Assembly (NCBI RefSeq): GCF_002563895.1
Contig: NZ_PDJB01000001.1
Location: 1,967,501 to 2,031,500, forward strand
Source: Pseudomonas lurida
Lineage (GTDB): Bacteria; Pseudomonadota; Gammaproteobacteria; Pseudomonadales; Pseudomonadaceae
Direction: 5' to 3'
DNA: 64,000 nt
In this document: piece by piece, positions 1-7,618 of the stretch
Position numbering within the stretch: the first letter of the stretch is position 1
Layout: every line of letters begins with the position of its first letter
Notes under the pieces: generated by a model
What the model was told of the DNA's origin: nothing
Database searches by the model: none
Seen by the model: the letters and a program-made list of their open reading frames with translations, nothing else
Made by a program: the position numbers and the translations under genes

Positions 1-582
1 GCCGCGGCCTTCTTCGTTCTTGAAGATCACCTTGTCGACAAAGTTGCCGATGATCCGAGCGAAGAACATCACGAAGGTGTTCACCACGCCCTGGACCAGC
101 GCCAGGGTGACCATGTCACCGTTGGCCACGTGGCCGATCTCGTGAGCCAGTACGGCCTTCACTTCATCGTAAGAGAAGCGTTCCAGCATGCCCTGGCTGA
201 CCGCAACGAGTGCGTCGTTCTTGTTCCAGCCGGTGGCAAAGGCATTGGCTTCATAGGCCGGGAAAATCCCGACCTCGGGCATCTTGATGCCCGCCTCGCG
301 GGACAACTGCTCGACAGTCTGCAGCAACCATTGCTCATGCCGGGTACGTGGCTGGGTGATGACCTGGGTGCTGGTGCTCATCTTCGCCATCCACTTGGAG
401 ATGAACAGCGAGAACAGCGAGCCGGCAAAACCAAAGACCGCACAGAAAACCAGCAGCTGATTGAGGTTCAGGTCAACCCCGTTGGCCGCCATGAACCCGT
501 TGAAGCCGAAAAGGCTCAAGGTGATGCTGGCAATCAGCACGACCGCAAGGTTAGTGGCCAAGAACAGCAGGATGCGCATCAT
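1..582 (-). CDS. htpX: Protease HtpX, membrane zinc metalloprotease (3' end outside window)
   Basis: This is the N-terminal two thirds of HtpX, an inner-membrane M48 protease that degrades misfolded membrane proteins. The visible part has two hydrophobic segments near the start (about residues 4-25 and 42-62) and the zinc-binding HEIGH motif with following aliphatic residues. The start is the first of two ATG codons, preceded by a GAGGAGAA ribosome site about 9 bases upstream. The gene runs off the left edge, so the third zinc ligand is not visible. A sigma-70-like promoter lies just upstream. Family identity is clear from the opening residues [11 protein letters not shown] and the zinc motif. 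Confidence 0.95.
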   Translation of the reverse strand, partial: MMRILLFLATNLAVVLIASITLSLFGFNGFMAANGVDLNLNQLLVFCAVFGFAGSLFSLFISKWMAKMSTSTQVITQPRTRHEQWLLQTVEQLSREAGIKMPEVGIFPAYEANAFATGWNKNDALVAVSQGMLERFSYDEVKAVLAHEIGHVANGDMVTLALVQGVVNTFVMFFARIIGNFVDKVIFKNEEGRG

Positions 583-627
583 GGTTGTAGAGTTCTCCTC
601 ATGCTTAATATGTCGCTTACTGCGGGG

Positions 628-656
628 TATATAAGGTGCGCCATGGGGTGATTCAA
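628..656 (-). promoter_or_regulatory. Putative htpX promoter
   Basis: On the minus strand TTGAAT (651-656) is followed after exactly 17 bases by TATATA (628-633). Both are reasonable matches to sigma-70 hexamers. The -10 lies about 45 bases upstream of the htpX ATG. A CCCCAT heat-shock-like element sits between them, but it is not correctly spaced from any CTTGAAA-like element. Confidence 0.45.
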
Positions 657-846
657 CCGAGCGACTATTTCAAACTGTGTCCTACAGCCTGAATGTAGAG
701 CCTTGAAGGGTTTTTCCGTGGTTGAAAAGGCGTCTTGATTGATTCGCCGTTGCCATGGAACCCTTTAATCATAAGGGGGCGGTGGCGTTTTTGCTGCCAG
801 CGAAGCGTTGATACGCAGGAGGGGCAGAGAAGTGTTGCCAGATACT

Positions 847-877
847 CGCTGTACGACCGATTGTCGGTCGTACAGCG
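847..877. repeat. Perfect inverted repeat downstream of alaA
   Basis: A 14-bp perfect inverted repeat (CGCTGTACGACCGA and its complement) with a 3-base loop starts 9 bases beyond the alaA stop codon. It could stop alaA transcription, but no T tract follows on either strand, so a plain intrinsic terminator is not certain. The rest of the htpX-alaA gap (657-846) shows no gene. Confidence 0.6.
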
Positions 878-886
878 CCGTTTGCG

Positions 887-2098
887 TTACTGGCGATAGG
901 ACTTGAGGAAGTTACCGATGCGACCAATGGCCATGTCCAGGTCATCCACACGCGGCAGCGTCACTACGCGGAAGTGATCCGGCCACGGCCAGTTGAACGC
1001 GGTGCCTTGCACCACCAGCAGTTTTTCCGACAGCAACAGGTCGAGCACGAATTTCTCGTCATTGAGGATCGGGCACACTTTCGGGTCGATCCGCGGGAAG
1101 GCATACAGCGCGCCCATGGGTTTCACGCAGCTCACGCCCGGGATTGCGTTGAGCAGTTCCCAGGTGCGGTTGCGCTGCTCCAGCAGGCGGCCCTGGGGCA
1201 AGACCAGGTCATTGATGCTCTGGTAGCCGCCGAGGGCGGTCTGGATGGCGTGCTGGCTCGGCACGTTGGCGCACAGGCGCATGTTGGCCAGCATGTCGAT
1301 GCCTTCGATGTAGCTTTGCGCGTTGTGCTTGGGGCCGGAGATGGCGATCCAGCCGGAGCGGAACCCTGCCACGCGGTAGGACTTGGACAGGCCGTTGAAG
1401 GTCAGGCACAGCAGGTCCGGCGCCAGGGAGGCGGTGCATACGTGCACGGCGTCGTCGTAGAGGATCTTGTCGTAGATCTCGTCGGAGAACACCACCAGGT
1501 TGTGTTGGCGCGCCAGTTCGAGCATGCCCAGCAAGACTTCCCTGGAGTACACGGCACCGGTCGGGTTGTTCGGGTTGATGATCACCAGGGCCTTGGTGTT
1601 CGGGGTGATCTTGGCCTTGATGTCGGCCAGGTCCGGGAACCAGTCGGCGCCTTCGTCACACAGGTAGTGCACCGGGTGGCCACCGGCCAAGGTCACGGCG
1701 GCGGTCCACAGCGGGTAGTCCGGCGCCGGCACCAGCACTTCGTCGCCATTGTTGAGCAGGGCCTGCATGGACATCACGATCAGCTCGGACACACCATTGC
1801 CCAGGTAGATGTCTTCGATACCGACACCTTCGACCTGCTTCTGCTGGTAGTACTGCATCACCGCCTTGCGCGCGCTGAACAGGCCCTTGGAGTCGCTGTA
1901 GCCCTGGGCGGTGGGCAGGTTGCGGATCACGTCCTGGAGGATCTCGTCCGGCGCTTCGAAACCAAACGGCGCCGGGTTGCCAATGTTCAGCTTGAGGATG
2001 CGGTGGCCTTCCTCTTCCAGGCGTTTGGCGTGCTTGAGCACTGGGCCGCGAATGTCGTAGCAGACGTTGGCGAGCTTGTTCGATTTGCTGACCTGCAT
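887..2098 (-). CDS. alaA: Alanine-type aminotransferase (AlaA family)
   Basis: A 403-residue fold-type I PLP aminotransferase very close in sequence to E. coli AlaA, the main glutamate-pyruvate transaminase for alanine synthesis. The N-terminus NVCYDIRGPVLKHAKRLEEE and the NIGNPAPFGF block are diagnostic. NPNNPTG, SDEIY (Asp207, Tyr210) and the Schiff-base lysine in GLSKSYR (Lys239) are present. An upstream in-frame start would add 25 residues; the ATG giving MQVSKSNK matches the family length. It diverges from msrB across a 200-bp gap, so the two promoters must lie there. Confidence 0.92.
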   Translation of the reverse strand: MQVSKSNKLANVCYDIRGPVLKHAKRLEEEGHRILKLNIGNPAPFGFEAPDEILQDVIRNLPTAQGYSDSKGLFSARKAVMQYYQQKQVEGVGIEDIYLGNGVSELIVMSMQALLNNGDEVLVPAPDYPLWTAAVTLAGGHPVHYLCDEGADWFPDLADIKAKITPNTKALVIINPNNPTGAVYSREVLLGMLELARQHNLVVFSDEIYDKILYDDAVHVCTASLAPDLLCLTFNGLSKSYRVAGFRSGWIAISGPKHNAQSYIEGIDMLANMRLCANVPSQHAIQTALGGYQSINDLVLPQGRLLEQRNRTWELLNAIPGVSCVKPMGALYAFPRIDPKVCPILNDEKFVLDLLLSEKLLVVQGTAFNWPWPDHFRVVTLPRVDDLDMAIGRIGNFLKSYRQ

Positions 2099-2300
2099 GG
2101 CGATGTGATCCTGAAAATGAACGATCCAGACGGTGGAGACACTACCGTACTGTGAATCCTGCGGGGCCCGCACCCATAAATACGTTTGAATGCCGGTAGC
2201 GCGGGTGCCAGACTGGCGTTTTGAAGAGGCGCAATCATACGTGCCGCCTGATCCATGGAAAAGACACAGATCAGGCTTTTTCAGTTGCCGAGGTGTACCG

Positions 2301-2693
2301 ATGGAAAAGTTGGAAAAAACCCTTCAGGAATGGCAGGACATGCTGGACCCGGCGCAGTACCAGGTGTGCCGTCTCAAAGGCACCGAGCGGCCGTTTTCCG
2401 GCAAGTACAACGCCACCACCACGGACGGCGTGTACCACTGCATTTGCTGCAACGAACCGTTGTTCGATTCCAAGACCAAATTCGATGCCGGCTGCGGTTG
2501 GCCGAGTTTCTACGAGCCGATTGCCGATAGCGCGATGATCGAGATCCGTGACGTCAGCCACGGCATGATTCGCACCGAAGTGACCTGCGCCAAGTGCGAT
2601 GCGCACTTGGGCCATGTGTTCCCGGACGGTCCGCCGCCGACCGGCCTGCGTTATTGCATCAACTCGGTGTGCCTGGACCTGGTCCCGCGTTGA
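2301..2693 (+). CDS. msrB: Peptide methionine-R-sulfoxide reductase MsrB
   Basis: A 130-residue MsrB, which reduces the R epimer of methionine sulfoxide in proteins in the cytoplasm. Two zinc CxxC pairs are visible (Cys47/Cys50 and Cys96/Cys99), along with GCGWPSF and the catalytic Cys119 in RYCINS. The length is normal for a single-domain bacterial MsrB. The ATG at 2301 follows a GAGGTG ribosome site; longer in-frame starts would add a non-conserved basic tail. It stands next to gpx and ospR, a recurrent oxidative-repair neighbourhood in Pseudomonas, but a hairpin separates it from gpx. Confidence 0.96.
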   Translation: MEKLEKTLQEWQDMLDPAQYQVCRLKGTERPFSGKYNATTTDGVYHCICCNEPLFDSKTKFDAGCGWPSFYEPIADSAMIEIRDVSHGMIRTEVTCAKCDAHLGHVFPDGPPPTGLRYCINSVCLDLVPR

Positions 2694-2705
2694 TAATCCT
2701 TCTGC

Positions 2706-2729
2706 AAGAGCCCGGCAAGCCGGGCTCTT
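2706..2729 (+). terminator. Hairpin after msrB
   Basis: An 11-bp stem AAGAGCCCGGC with its complement and a two-base loop lies 13 bases after the msrB stop. No T tract follows. It probably separates msrB from the gpx-ospR unit. Confidence 0.55.
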
Positions 2730-2764
2730 ACAGGGGGGTTGTGATGATTGGGTATTCGTCTGGT

Positions 2765-2790
2765 CAATTAAATTGCACGCAATTTAATTG
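2765..2790. promoter_or_regulatory. OhrR/OspR-type operator in the gpx promoter
   Basis: A perfect palindrome made of CAATTAAATTGC, two spacer bases and the exact complement. The AATTAAATT core is that of known OhrR-family operators such as the B. subtilis ohrA operator. A possible promoter, TTGCAC (2773-2778) and TATGTT (2796-2801) with 17-bp spacing, overlaps it, so a bound repressor would block RNA polymerase. The OhrR-family gene ospR is the second gene of the same operon. That combination supports autoregulation; binding itself is inferred. Confidence 0.8.
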
Positions 2791-2833
2791 CCTACTATGT
2801 TTACCCTTCTTTTCTCCCTATCGAGGCACTGCC

Positions 2834-3319
2834 ATGAGTGACAACCTGCTGAGCATCCCTTGCACCACCATCAAGGGTGAGCAAAAGACCTTGGCCGATT
2901 TCGCCGGCAAGGCCCTCCTGGTGGTCAATACCGCCAGCAAGTGCGGCTTCACCCCGCAGTACAAAGGCCTGGAGCAACTCTGGCAGCAGTACAAGGACCA
3001 GGGCCTGGTGGTGTTGGGTTTCCCTTGCAACCAGTTCGGCAAGCAGGAGCCCGGTAACGAAGGCGCGATTTCCGAATTCTGTGAGCTGAACTTCGGCGTC
3101 AGCTTCCCACTGTTCAAGAAGATCGATGTAAATGGCAGTGATGCCCACCCCTTGTTCGTTCAGCTCAAAAAACAAGCCCCGGGCCTGCTCGGCTCCAAAG
3201 GCATCAAGTGGAACTTCACCAAGTTCCTCATCGGCCGTGACGGCCAGGTGGTCAAGCGCTTTGCCCCGACCACCAAGCCACAAGACCTGACCCAAGAGAT
3301 CGAAGCCCTGCTCAAATGA
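2834..3319 (+). CDS. gpx: Glutathione peroxidase family thiol peroxidase
   Basis: A 161-residue non-selenium peroxidase of the GPx/BtuE family that reduces hydrogen or organic peroxides, usually with thioredoxin or glutathione. The peroxidatic cysteine is Cys37 in ASKCGFTPQ. A second cysteine (Cys83) is well placed to resolve it, and Gln71 and Trp126 complete the catalytic set. The ATG at 2834 gives the standard length. The gene lies under the 2765-2790 palindrome and overlaps the next gene, ospR, by 4 bases. The orthologous P. aeruginosa gene (PA2826) is a known OspR target. Confidence 0.93.
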   Translation: MSDNLLSIPCTTIKGEQKTLADFAGKALLVVNTASKCGFTPQYKGLEQLWQQYKDQGLVVLGFPCNQFGKQEPGNEGAISEFCELNFGVSFPLFKKIDVNGSDAHPLFVQLKKQAPGLLGSKGIKWNFTKFLIGRDGQVVKRFAPTTKPQDLTQEIEALLK

Positions 3320-3795
3320 CCGTATCCCTGGCCCTCGACCACCAACTGTGCTTCAAACTCTATGCCGCCTCCAGGGCCGTGACCCGCGCCTACAAACCGA
3401 TGCTCGATGAGCTCGGCCTGACCTACCCGCAATACCTGGTGATGCTGGTGTTGTGGGAGTGGCATGCCGCAGCACCAGCGCAGCCCACGGTCAAGGCATT
3501 GGGGGAACGCCTGATGCTCGACTCGGGCACGCTGACGCCGCTGCTCAAGCGGCTTGAGCAGCTCAAATGGGTCAGGCGCCAGCGCAGCGCCCAGGATGAA
3601 CGGGAAGTGCACCTGAGCCTGAGCCAGGCCGGCGTGCAATTGCGCGACCAGGCTCATGGCCTCAAGACCCGGCTCTTGTGCGCCAGCGGCGTCGACTTGA
3701 ACCAGGCCGACGCGTTGCGCGATGGCCTGGACCAATTGCTTGGACAGATCAGAGACTTGTCGTCTTCGGCACCCAAAGATCCAGTAGACCGCTGA
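3316..3795 (+). CDS. ospR: MarR/OhrR-family redox-sensing repressor (OspR-like)
   Basis: A 159-residue MarR-family winged-helix regulator. The N-terminal Cys12 in QLCFKLYAAS matches the peroxide-reactive cysteine of OhrR proteins, and LTYPQYLVMLVLWE is the family signature. A second Cys122 lies 110 residues later, as in P. aeruginosa OspR, suggesting a two-cysteine (disulfide) mechanism. The start overlaps the gpx stop (ATGA), so the pair is translationally coupled. The 3' end overlaps the convergent sagS gene by 47 bases. The name rests on gene order with gpx and sagS; a paralogous OhrR cannot be excluded from sequence alone. Confidence 0.85.
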   Translation: MTVSLALDHQLCFKLYAASRAVTRAYKPMLDELGLTYPQYLVMLVLWEWHAAAPAQPTVKALGERLMLDSGTLTPLLKRLEQLKWVRRQRSAQDEREVHLSLSQAGVQLRDQAHGLKTRLLCASGVDLNQADALRDGLDQLLGQIRDLSSSAPKDPVDR

Positions 3796-6058
3796 GTTCC
3801 TCGCGGCGGAACGGCTTGGCCAGGTAGTCGTTCATGCCCGCGGCCCGGCAACGCTCGCGTTCTTCGGACAAGGCGTTGGCGGTCAGTGCGACAATAGGCA
3901 GGTCCGGCCAGCGCCCGCTGCGACGGATCTGCCGGCTGGCCTCGTAACCGTCCATCACCGGCATATTGCAGTCCATCAACACCAGGTCGAAGCGTTGTTC
4001 CTCCAGGCACTTGAGCGCCTCGCCACCGTGGGCGGCCACGATCACCTCGCACCCCAGTTTGCTGAGCATGCCCTTGGCCACCAGTTGGTTGACCGGGTTG
4101 TCCTCCACCAGCAGGATGCGCGCCCGATGCGCCAGCGGTGCGGCTTCCATCTGGATCGTGTCGAGGATCAGTTGGGTGTCGCTGCGCAAATTACGTTGCA
4201 GGATCTGATACAGCGCGTTGCGGCTCAATGGGCGCGCCTGTTGCTGCAGCGGCGCCAGCGCCGCGACTTCTTCGCTGGGCATGAAGTTGCCATACGCGGT
4301 TACCACCAGGATGGGCGCGGTGATGGACGGTCGCAGGCGGAACAGGCATTCGGGGCAGTCGGTGATCAACAGGTCCGGGGTTTGCCCGCTCAGGTCTTCA
4401 TCACGCGAGTAGCAGTGAGGCGTCAGCCCCCAGTGGGGCAACAGGGTGGTGAGCAGTTCCGTCAGGCCGCTGCCGGCACTGGTAATGGCGATCACTTCAC
4501 CCTTGAGCGGTGTCGGTTGCACGGCGGGCAAATGGGTCGGCAGTGGCAGGTCGGCGCAGAACTGGCTACCGAAGCCGACCTCCGAACTGATGCTCAGGCG
4601 GCCCTTCATCGCTTCACACAAGTTATGCGTCAGTGCCAGCCCCAGGCCTGTGCCGCCAAACTGGCGGGTGATACCGGCGCCAGCCTGGGTGAACGGCTGG
4701 AAGATCTTCACCTGGGCTTCCTGGGCAATGCCGATACCGGTATCACAGACCTCGATGCGCACCCGCCCATCCAGCGCGCTGAGGCGTACATCCACCCGGC
4801 CGAAGCGGGTGAATTTCAACGCGTTGGACAGCAGGTTGCTGACGATTTGCCGCACACGAGTCGGGTCGCCCAAGACTTGTGCAGGAAACTGCGGGTCGAT
4901 CAGGCACGTCAGTTCAACGCTCGGCGCGGCGTTCTGCGACAACAGGTTGGCGGTGTCCTCGACCAGCGAGCCCAGGTCGAAGGGGATGCGTTCCAGCTCC
5001 AACTGACCGGCGTCGAACTTGGACAGGTCGAGGATATCGTTGAGCAACTCCACCAGCACCTTGCCCGAGTCGTGGGCGATGGACAGTTGCTGGCGCTGTT
5101 CAGCGTTGAGCGGGCTGTCCAGCGACAGCGCGATCATCCCCAGCAGGCCGTTGAGCGGAGTACGAATCTCGTGGCTCATGTTAGCCAGGAACGCCGCACG
5201 CGCCTGGGCCATGCCCAATGCATGCATCTTCGCCGCTTCCAGTTCATCGTTGGACTGGCTCAGGCGCTGGTTGCTGGTCTTGAGCTCCAGGGTGCGGGCG
5301 GAGACGATGTCTTCCAGTTGGCCCAGGTATTCGGTGAGGCGATCCTCGGCGTGACGGCGTTGCTGGATCTCGGTCTCCATGTTTTCGAATTGCTGGTTGG
5401 CCACGTTCACCAATACGCCGATTTCGTCGTGTTCGTGGCCGGGCGGGCAGTCCAGGCGTGCCTGTCTGCGGTTGCTCAGCTCACGGATAATGCGCACCAG
5501 CGGCTGGGTGAGCATCACGTAGAACAAGCCCAGCAGGATGCCGGTGAGCAGCAGGCTGCGGACAAAGCCATTGAGCAGGGTGATCTCGGCTCGGTGCAGG
5601 AAGCGGCTGCCAAAGGTATAGGTGTCCACGTCCAGGCGCAGCACGCCGAGGGATTCGTTGGGCATATGGCTGAGGAACAGCCGGTCTTCGAACTGGCGGT
5701 TGGCACCGAACAGGAAGTCGCTGAGCGGCCGGTAGGTGCTTTCCTTGCGCGGCCGGTCGACGTCGGCCAGCACCACGCCGTTGTTGTCGATCAACTGCGC
5801 GCGAATGATCGCGGGGGAGTGCAGCAGGCCCAGGGTCAGTTCCTGGGCCAACTCGGCGTCGATGTTGTAGGCGATGCGTGACGCGGGGTTGTGGCTGATT
5901 TCGATCAGTGAACGAATTTCACGGTTGATGGATGCGTCTTCGCTGGCATAATCAATGCCGATTTGGATCAGGCTGAGCAAGGTTCCCAAGACGAAACCGA
6001 CCAGCACAGTCAATCTGGCTTGTTTATAAGACAAGCGGTGGGCGAACTTGATATCCAT
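3749..6058 (-). CDS. sagS: Hybrid sensor histidine kinase (SagS-like)
   Basis: A 769-residue inner-membrane hybrid kinase. In order: first transmembrane helix (about 13-33), periplasmic sensor region (about 36-155), second helix (about 164-184), HAMP-like linker with coiled coil (185-285), HisKA with phospho-acceptor His296 in FLANMSHEIRTPLNG, HATPase domain with DTGIGI and GGTGLGL, a degenerate receiver-like stretch (520-635) and a true receiver with Asp696. P. aeruginosa SagS (PA2824), in the same neighbourhood, works through HptB and controls the motile-to-biofilm switch. No HPt domain is present, consistent with phosphotransfer to a separate protein. Upstream in-frame ORF extension lacks homology; the ATG at 6058 is used. 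Confidence 0.87.
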   Translation of the reverse strand: MDIKFAHRLSYKQARLTVLVGFVLGTLLSLIQIGIDYASEDASINREIRSLIEISHNPASRIAYNIDAELAQELTLGLLHSPAIIRAQLIDNNGVVLADVDRPRKESTYRPLSDFLFGANRQFEDRLFLSHMPNESLGVLRLDVDTYTFGSRFLHRAEITLLNGFVRSLLLTGILLGLFYVMLTQPLVRIIRELSNRRQARLDCPPGHEHDEIGVLVNVANQQFENMETEIQQRRHAEDRLTEYLGQLEDIVSARTLELKTSNQRLSQSNDELEAAKMHALGMAQARAAFLANMSHEIRTPLNGLLGMIALSLDSPLNAEQRQQLSIAHDSGKVLVELLNDILDLSKFDAGQLELERIPFDLGSLVEDTANLLSQNAAPSVELTCLIDPQFPAQVLGDPTRVRQIVSNLLSNALKFTRFGRVDVRLSALDGRVRIEVCDTGIGIAQEAQVKIFQPFTQAGAGITRQFGGTGLGLALTHNLCEAMKGRLSISSEVGFGSQFCADLPLPTHLPAVQPTPLKGEVIAITSAGSGLTELLTTLLPHWGLTPHCYSRDEDLSGQTPDLLITDCPECLFRLRPSITAPILVVTAYGNFMPSEEVAALAPLQQQARPLSRNALYQILQRNLRSDTQLILDTIQMEAAPLAHRARILLVEDNPVNQLVAKGMLSKLGCEVIVAAHGGEALKCLEEQRFDLVLMDCNMPVMDGYEASRQIRRSGRWPDLPIVALTANALSEERERCRAAGMNDYLAKPFRREELSGLLDLWVPKTTSL

Positions 6059-6221
6059 TGAGTGTTGAACCACTTCACGTTTCCCTTCGCCCGGCAAGCA
6101 TAGCCGAACATCCACAGGCTCTGGCTTACCCGGCACGAATCGTTTTTTACGCAGCCACGTGCGGTCTGCCGCAGGGCTGCCAATACGCCATCTTTTGCAA
6201 GAACTTGCCAGAGGAATAATC

Positions 6222-7112
6222 GTGGATTCTCGATTGAATGCCTTTCTTGAGCGGGCCGATGCCGTGCTCGCCCGCCTGGAACCCCTGTTGCCGGCGCCCC
6301 GCCAGACCATCGATTGGAACCAATGCCTGGCTGCCCGCTGGCAGCGCGAAGGCCGCAGTGGTTTCCTGTTGCCGCTGGACGTCAGCCTGGAGATGCGCCT
6401 GTCCGACCTGATTGGCGTGGACAAGCAACGTGAAACACTGGCACGCAATACCCAACAATTCCTCGACGGCCTGCCCGCCAACCATGCACTGCTATGGGGG
6501 TCGCGTGGTACGGGCAAATCGTCCATGGTGCGTGCCTTGCTGGCCCAGCACGCCAAGGCCGGCTTGCGCCTGATCGAAATCGAACGTGACCACCTGGCCG
6601 ACCTGCCGCGTGTGGTCGAGCAACTGGTCAAGCTGCCACAACGCTTTATCCTGTTCTGCGACGACCTCTCGTTCGAGGCCGGCGAAGGCGATTACCGCGT
6701 GCTTAAAAGCGTACTGGACGGCTCCCTTGAGCAAGCCCCGGAAAACGTGCTGCTGTATGCCACCTCCAACCGCCGCCACTTGGTGCCGGAAAACCAAAGC
6801 GACAACGACAACTGGAAGCGCGTGGATGGCGAACTGCATCCGAGCGAGGCGGTGGAGGACAAAATTGCCTTGTCCGACCGCTTCGGCTTGTGGCTGTCGT
6901 TCTACCCGTTCTCCCAGGAGCACTTCCTGGACGTGGTGGAACACTGGATCGGCGAACTGGCGGCCAAGGCCGGCTTGCAATGGCAGCGCGACGAAGCACT
7001 CGACATCCTCGCCGTGCGCTGGGCCACCGGCCGCGGCAACCGCAACGGCCGTTGCGCGTATCAATTCGCCCGTTACTGGGTGGGTCTTAAATTGCTGGAG
7101 CTTCAACCATGA
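6222..7112 (+). CDS. DUF815-family P-loop ATPase
   Basis: A 296-residue AAA-type ATPase of the DUF815 family. It has a Walker A motif GSRGTGKSS, a Walker B-like stretch ILFCDDLSF, and sensor-like YATSNRRHL. The family has no established biochemical role. A GTG at 6222 with a GAGGA site 6 bases upstream is the best start; an ATG further upstream (6159) has no ribosome site. It overlaps the following msrC gene by 4 bases (ATGA), so the two are probably co-translated. It diverges from sagS. Confidence 0.88.
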   Translation: MDSRLNAFLERADAVLARLEPLLPAPRQTIDWNQCLAARWQREGRSGFLLPLDVSLEMRLSDLIGVDKQRETLARNTQQFLDGLPANHALLWGSRGTGKSSMVRALLAQHAKAGLRLIEIERDHLADLPRVVEQLVKLPQRFILFCDDLSFEAGEGDYRVLKSVLDGSLEQAPENVLLYATSNRRHLVPENQSDNDNWKRVDGELHPSEAVEDKIALSDRFGLWLSFYPFSQEHFLDVVEHWIGELAAKAGLQWQRDEALDILAVRWATGRGNRNGRCAYQFARYWVGLKLLELQP

Positions 7113-7591
7113 TCGATCTAAACAGCGCCGGCACGGGCCTTGATGGCTACGCCATGCTCTGCGCGCAACTGGAGGCGCTGCTCGCCGATGAGCGGGATTT
7201 CATCGCCAACAGTGCGCAATTTTCGGCGTTCCTGTTCAACCAATTGGACGACTTGAACTGGGCCGGCTTCTATCTCAACCGTAACGAAGAACTGGTGCTC
7301 GGACCGTTCCAGGGCCAGATCGCCTGTGTGCGCATTCCGTTCGGCCGGGGGGTGTGCGGTGCAGCAGCGGCGTCGCGGCAAACCCAGCGGGTGGAGGATG
7401 TGCATGCGTTTGCAGGGCACATTGCCTGTGACAGCGCATCGAACAGCGAACTGGTGGTGCCGCTGGTCAAGGACGGCAAGCTGATTGGCGTCCTTGACCT
7501 CGACAGCCCGTCGCTTTCGCGTTTTACCCTCAAGGACCAGGCCGGCATTGAACAGCTGGCGGCAATTTTCCTGCGCTTGACGGACTGTTGA
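7109..7591 (+). CDS. msrC: Free methionine-(R)-sulfoxide reductase, GAF domain
   Basis: A 160-residue single GAF domain enzyme strongly similar to E. coli YebR/MsrC, which reduces free methionine-R-sulfoxide. The conserved catalytic blocks QIACVRIPFGRGVCG and HIACDSASNSE hold the three expected cysteines, and NWAGFYL and GVLDLDS are typical. The ATG overlaps the stop of the ATPase gene. With msrB 5 kb away, the region encodes repair of both free and protein-bound R-sulfoxide. Confidence 0.92.
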   Translation: MIDLNSAGTGLDGYAMLCAQLEALLADERDFIANSAQFSAFLFNQLDDLNWAGFYLNRNEELVLGPFQGQIACVRIPFGRGVCGAAAASRQTQRVEDVHAFAGHIACDSASNSELVVPLVKDGKLIGVLDLDSPSLSRFTLKDQAGIEQLAAIFLRLTDC

Positions 7592-7597
7592 TCACGC

Positions 7598-7618
7598 AAG
7601 GGGCGGCAACCGCCCCTT
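7598..7618. terminator. Small GC hairpin between convergent genes
   Basis: AAGGGGCGG, a CAA loop and the exact complement form a 9-bp stem between msrC and the convergent sensor kinase, reaching into the kinase stop codon. No T tract follows, so activity is uncertain. Confidence 0.45.

Noticed and set aside
640..690. Heat-shock (sigma-32) promoter for htpX
   Set aside because: TTTGAAA and CCCCAT are present but 19 bases apart, outside normal sigma-32 spacing; the sigma-70 reading fits better.
974..2155. 393-residue open frame opposite the aminotransferase
   Set aside because: It is antisense to a clear alaA gene and its His/Gln/Gly-rich composition is typical of a high-GC shadow frame.
3995..5881. 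628-residue open frame opposite sagS
   Set aside because: It mirrors a multi-domain kinase and has no recognisable domain or start signal.
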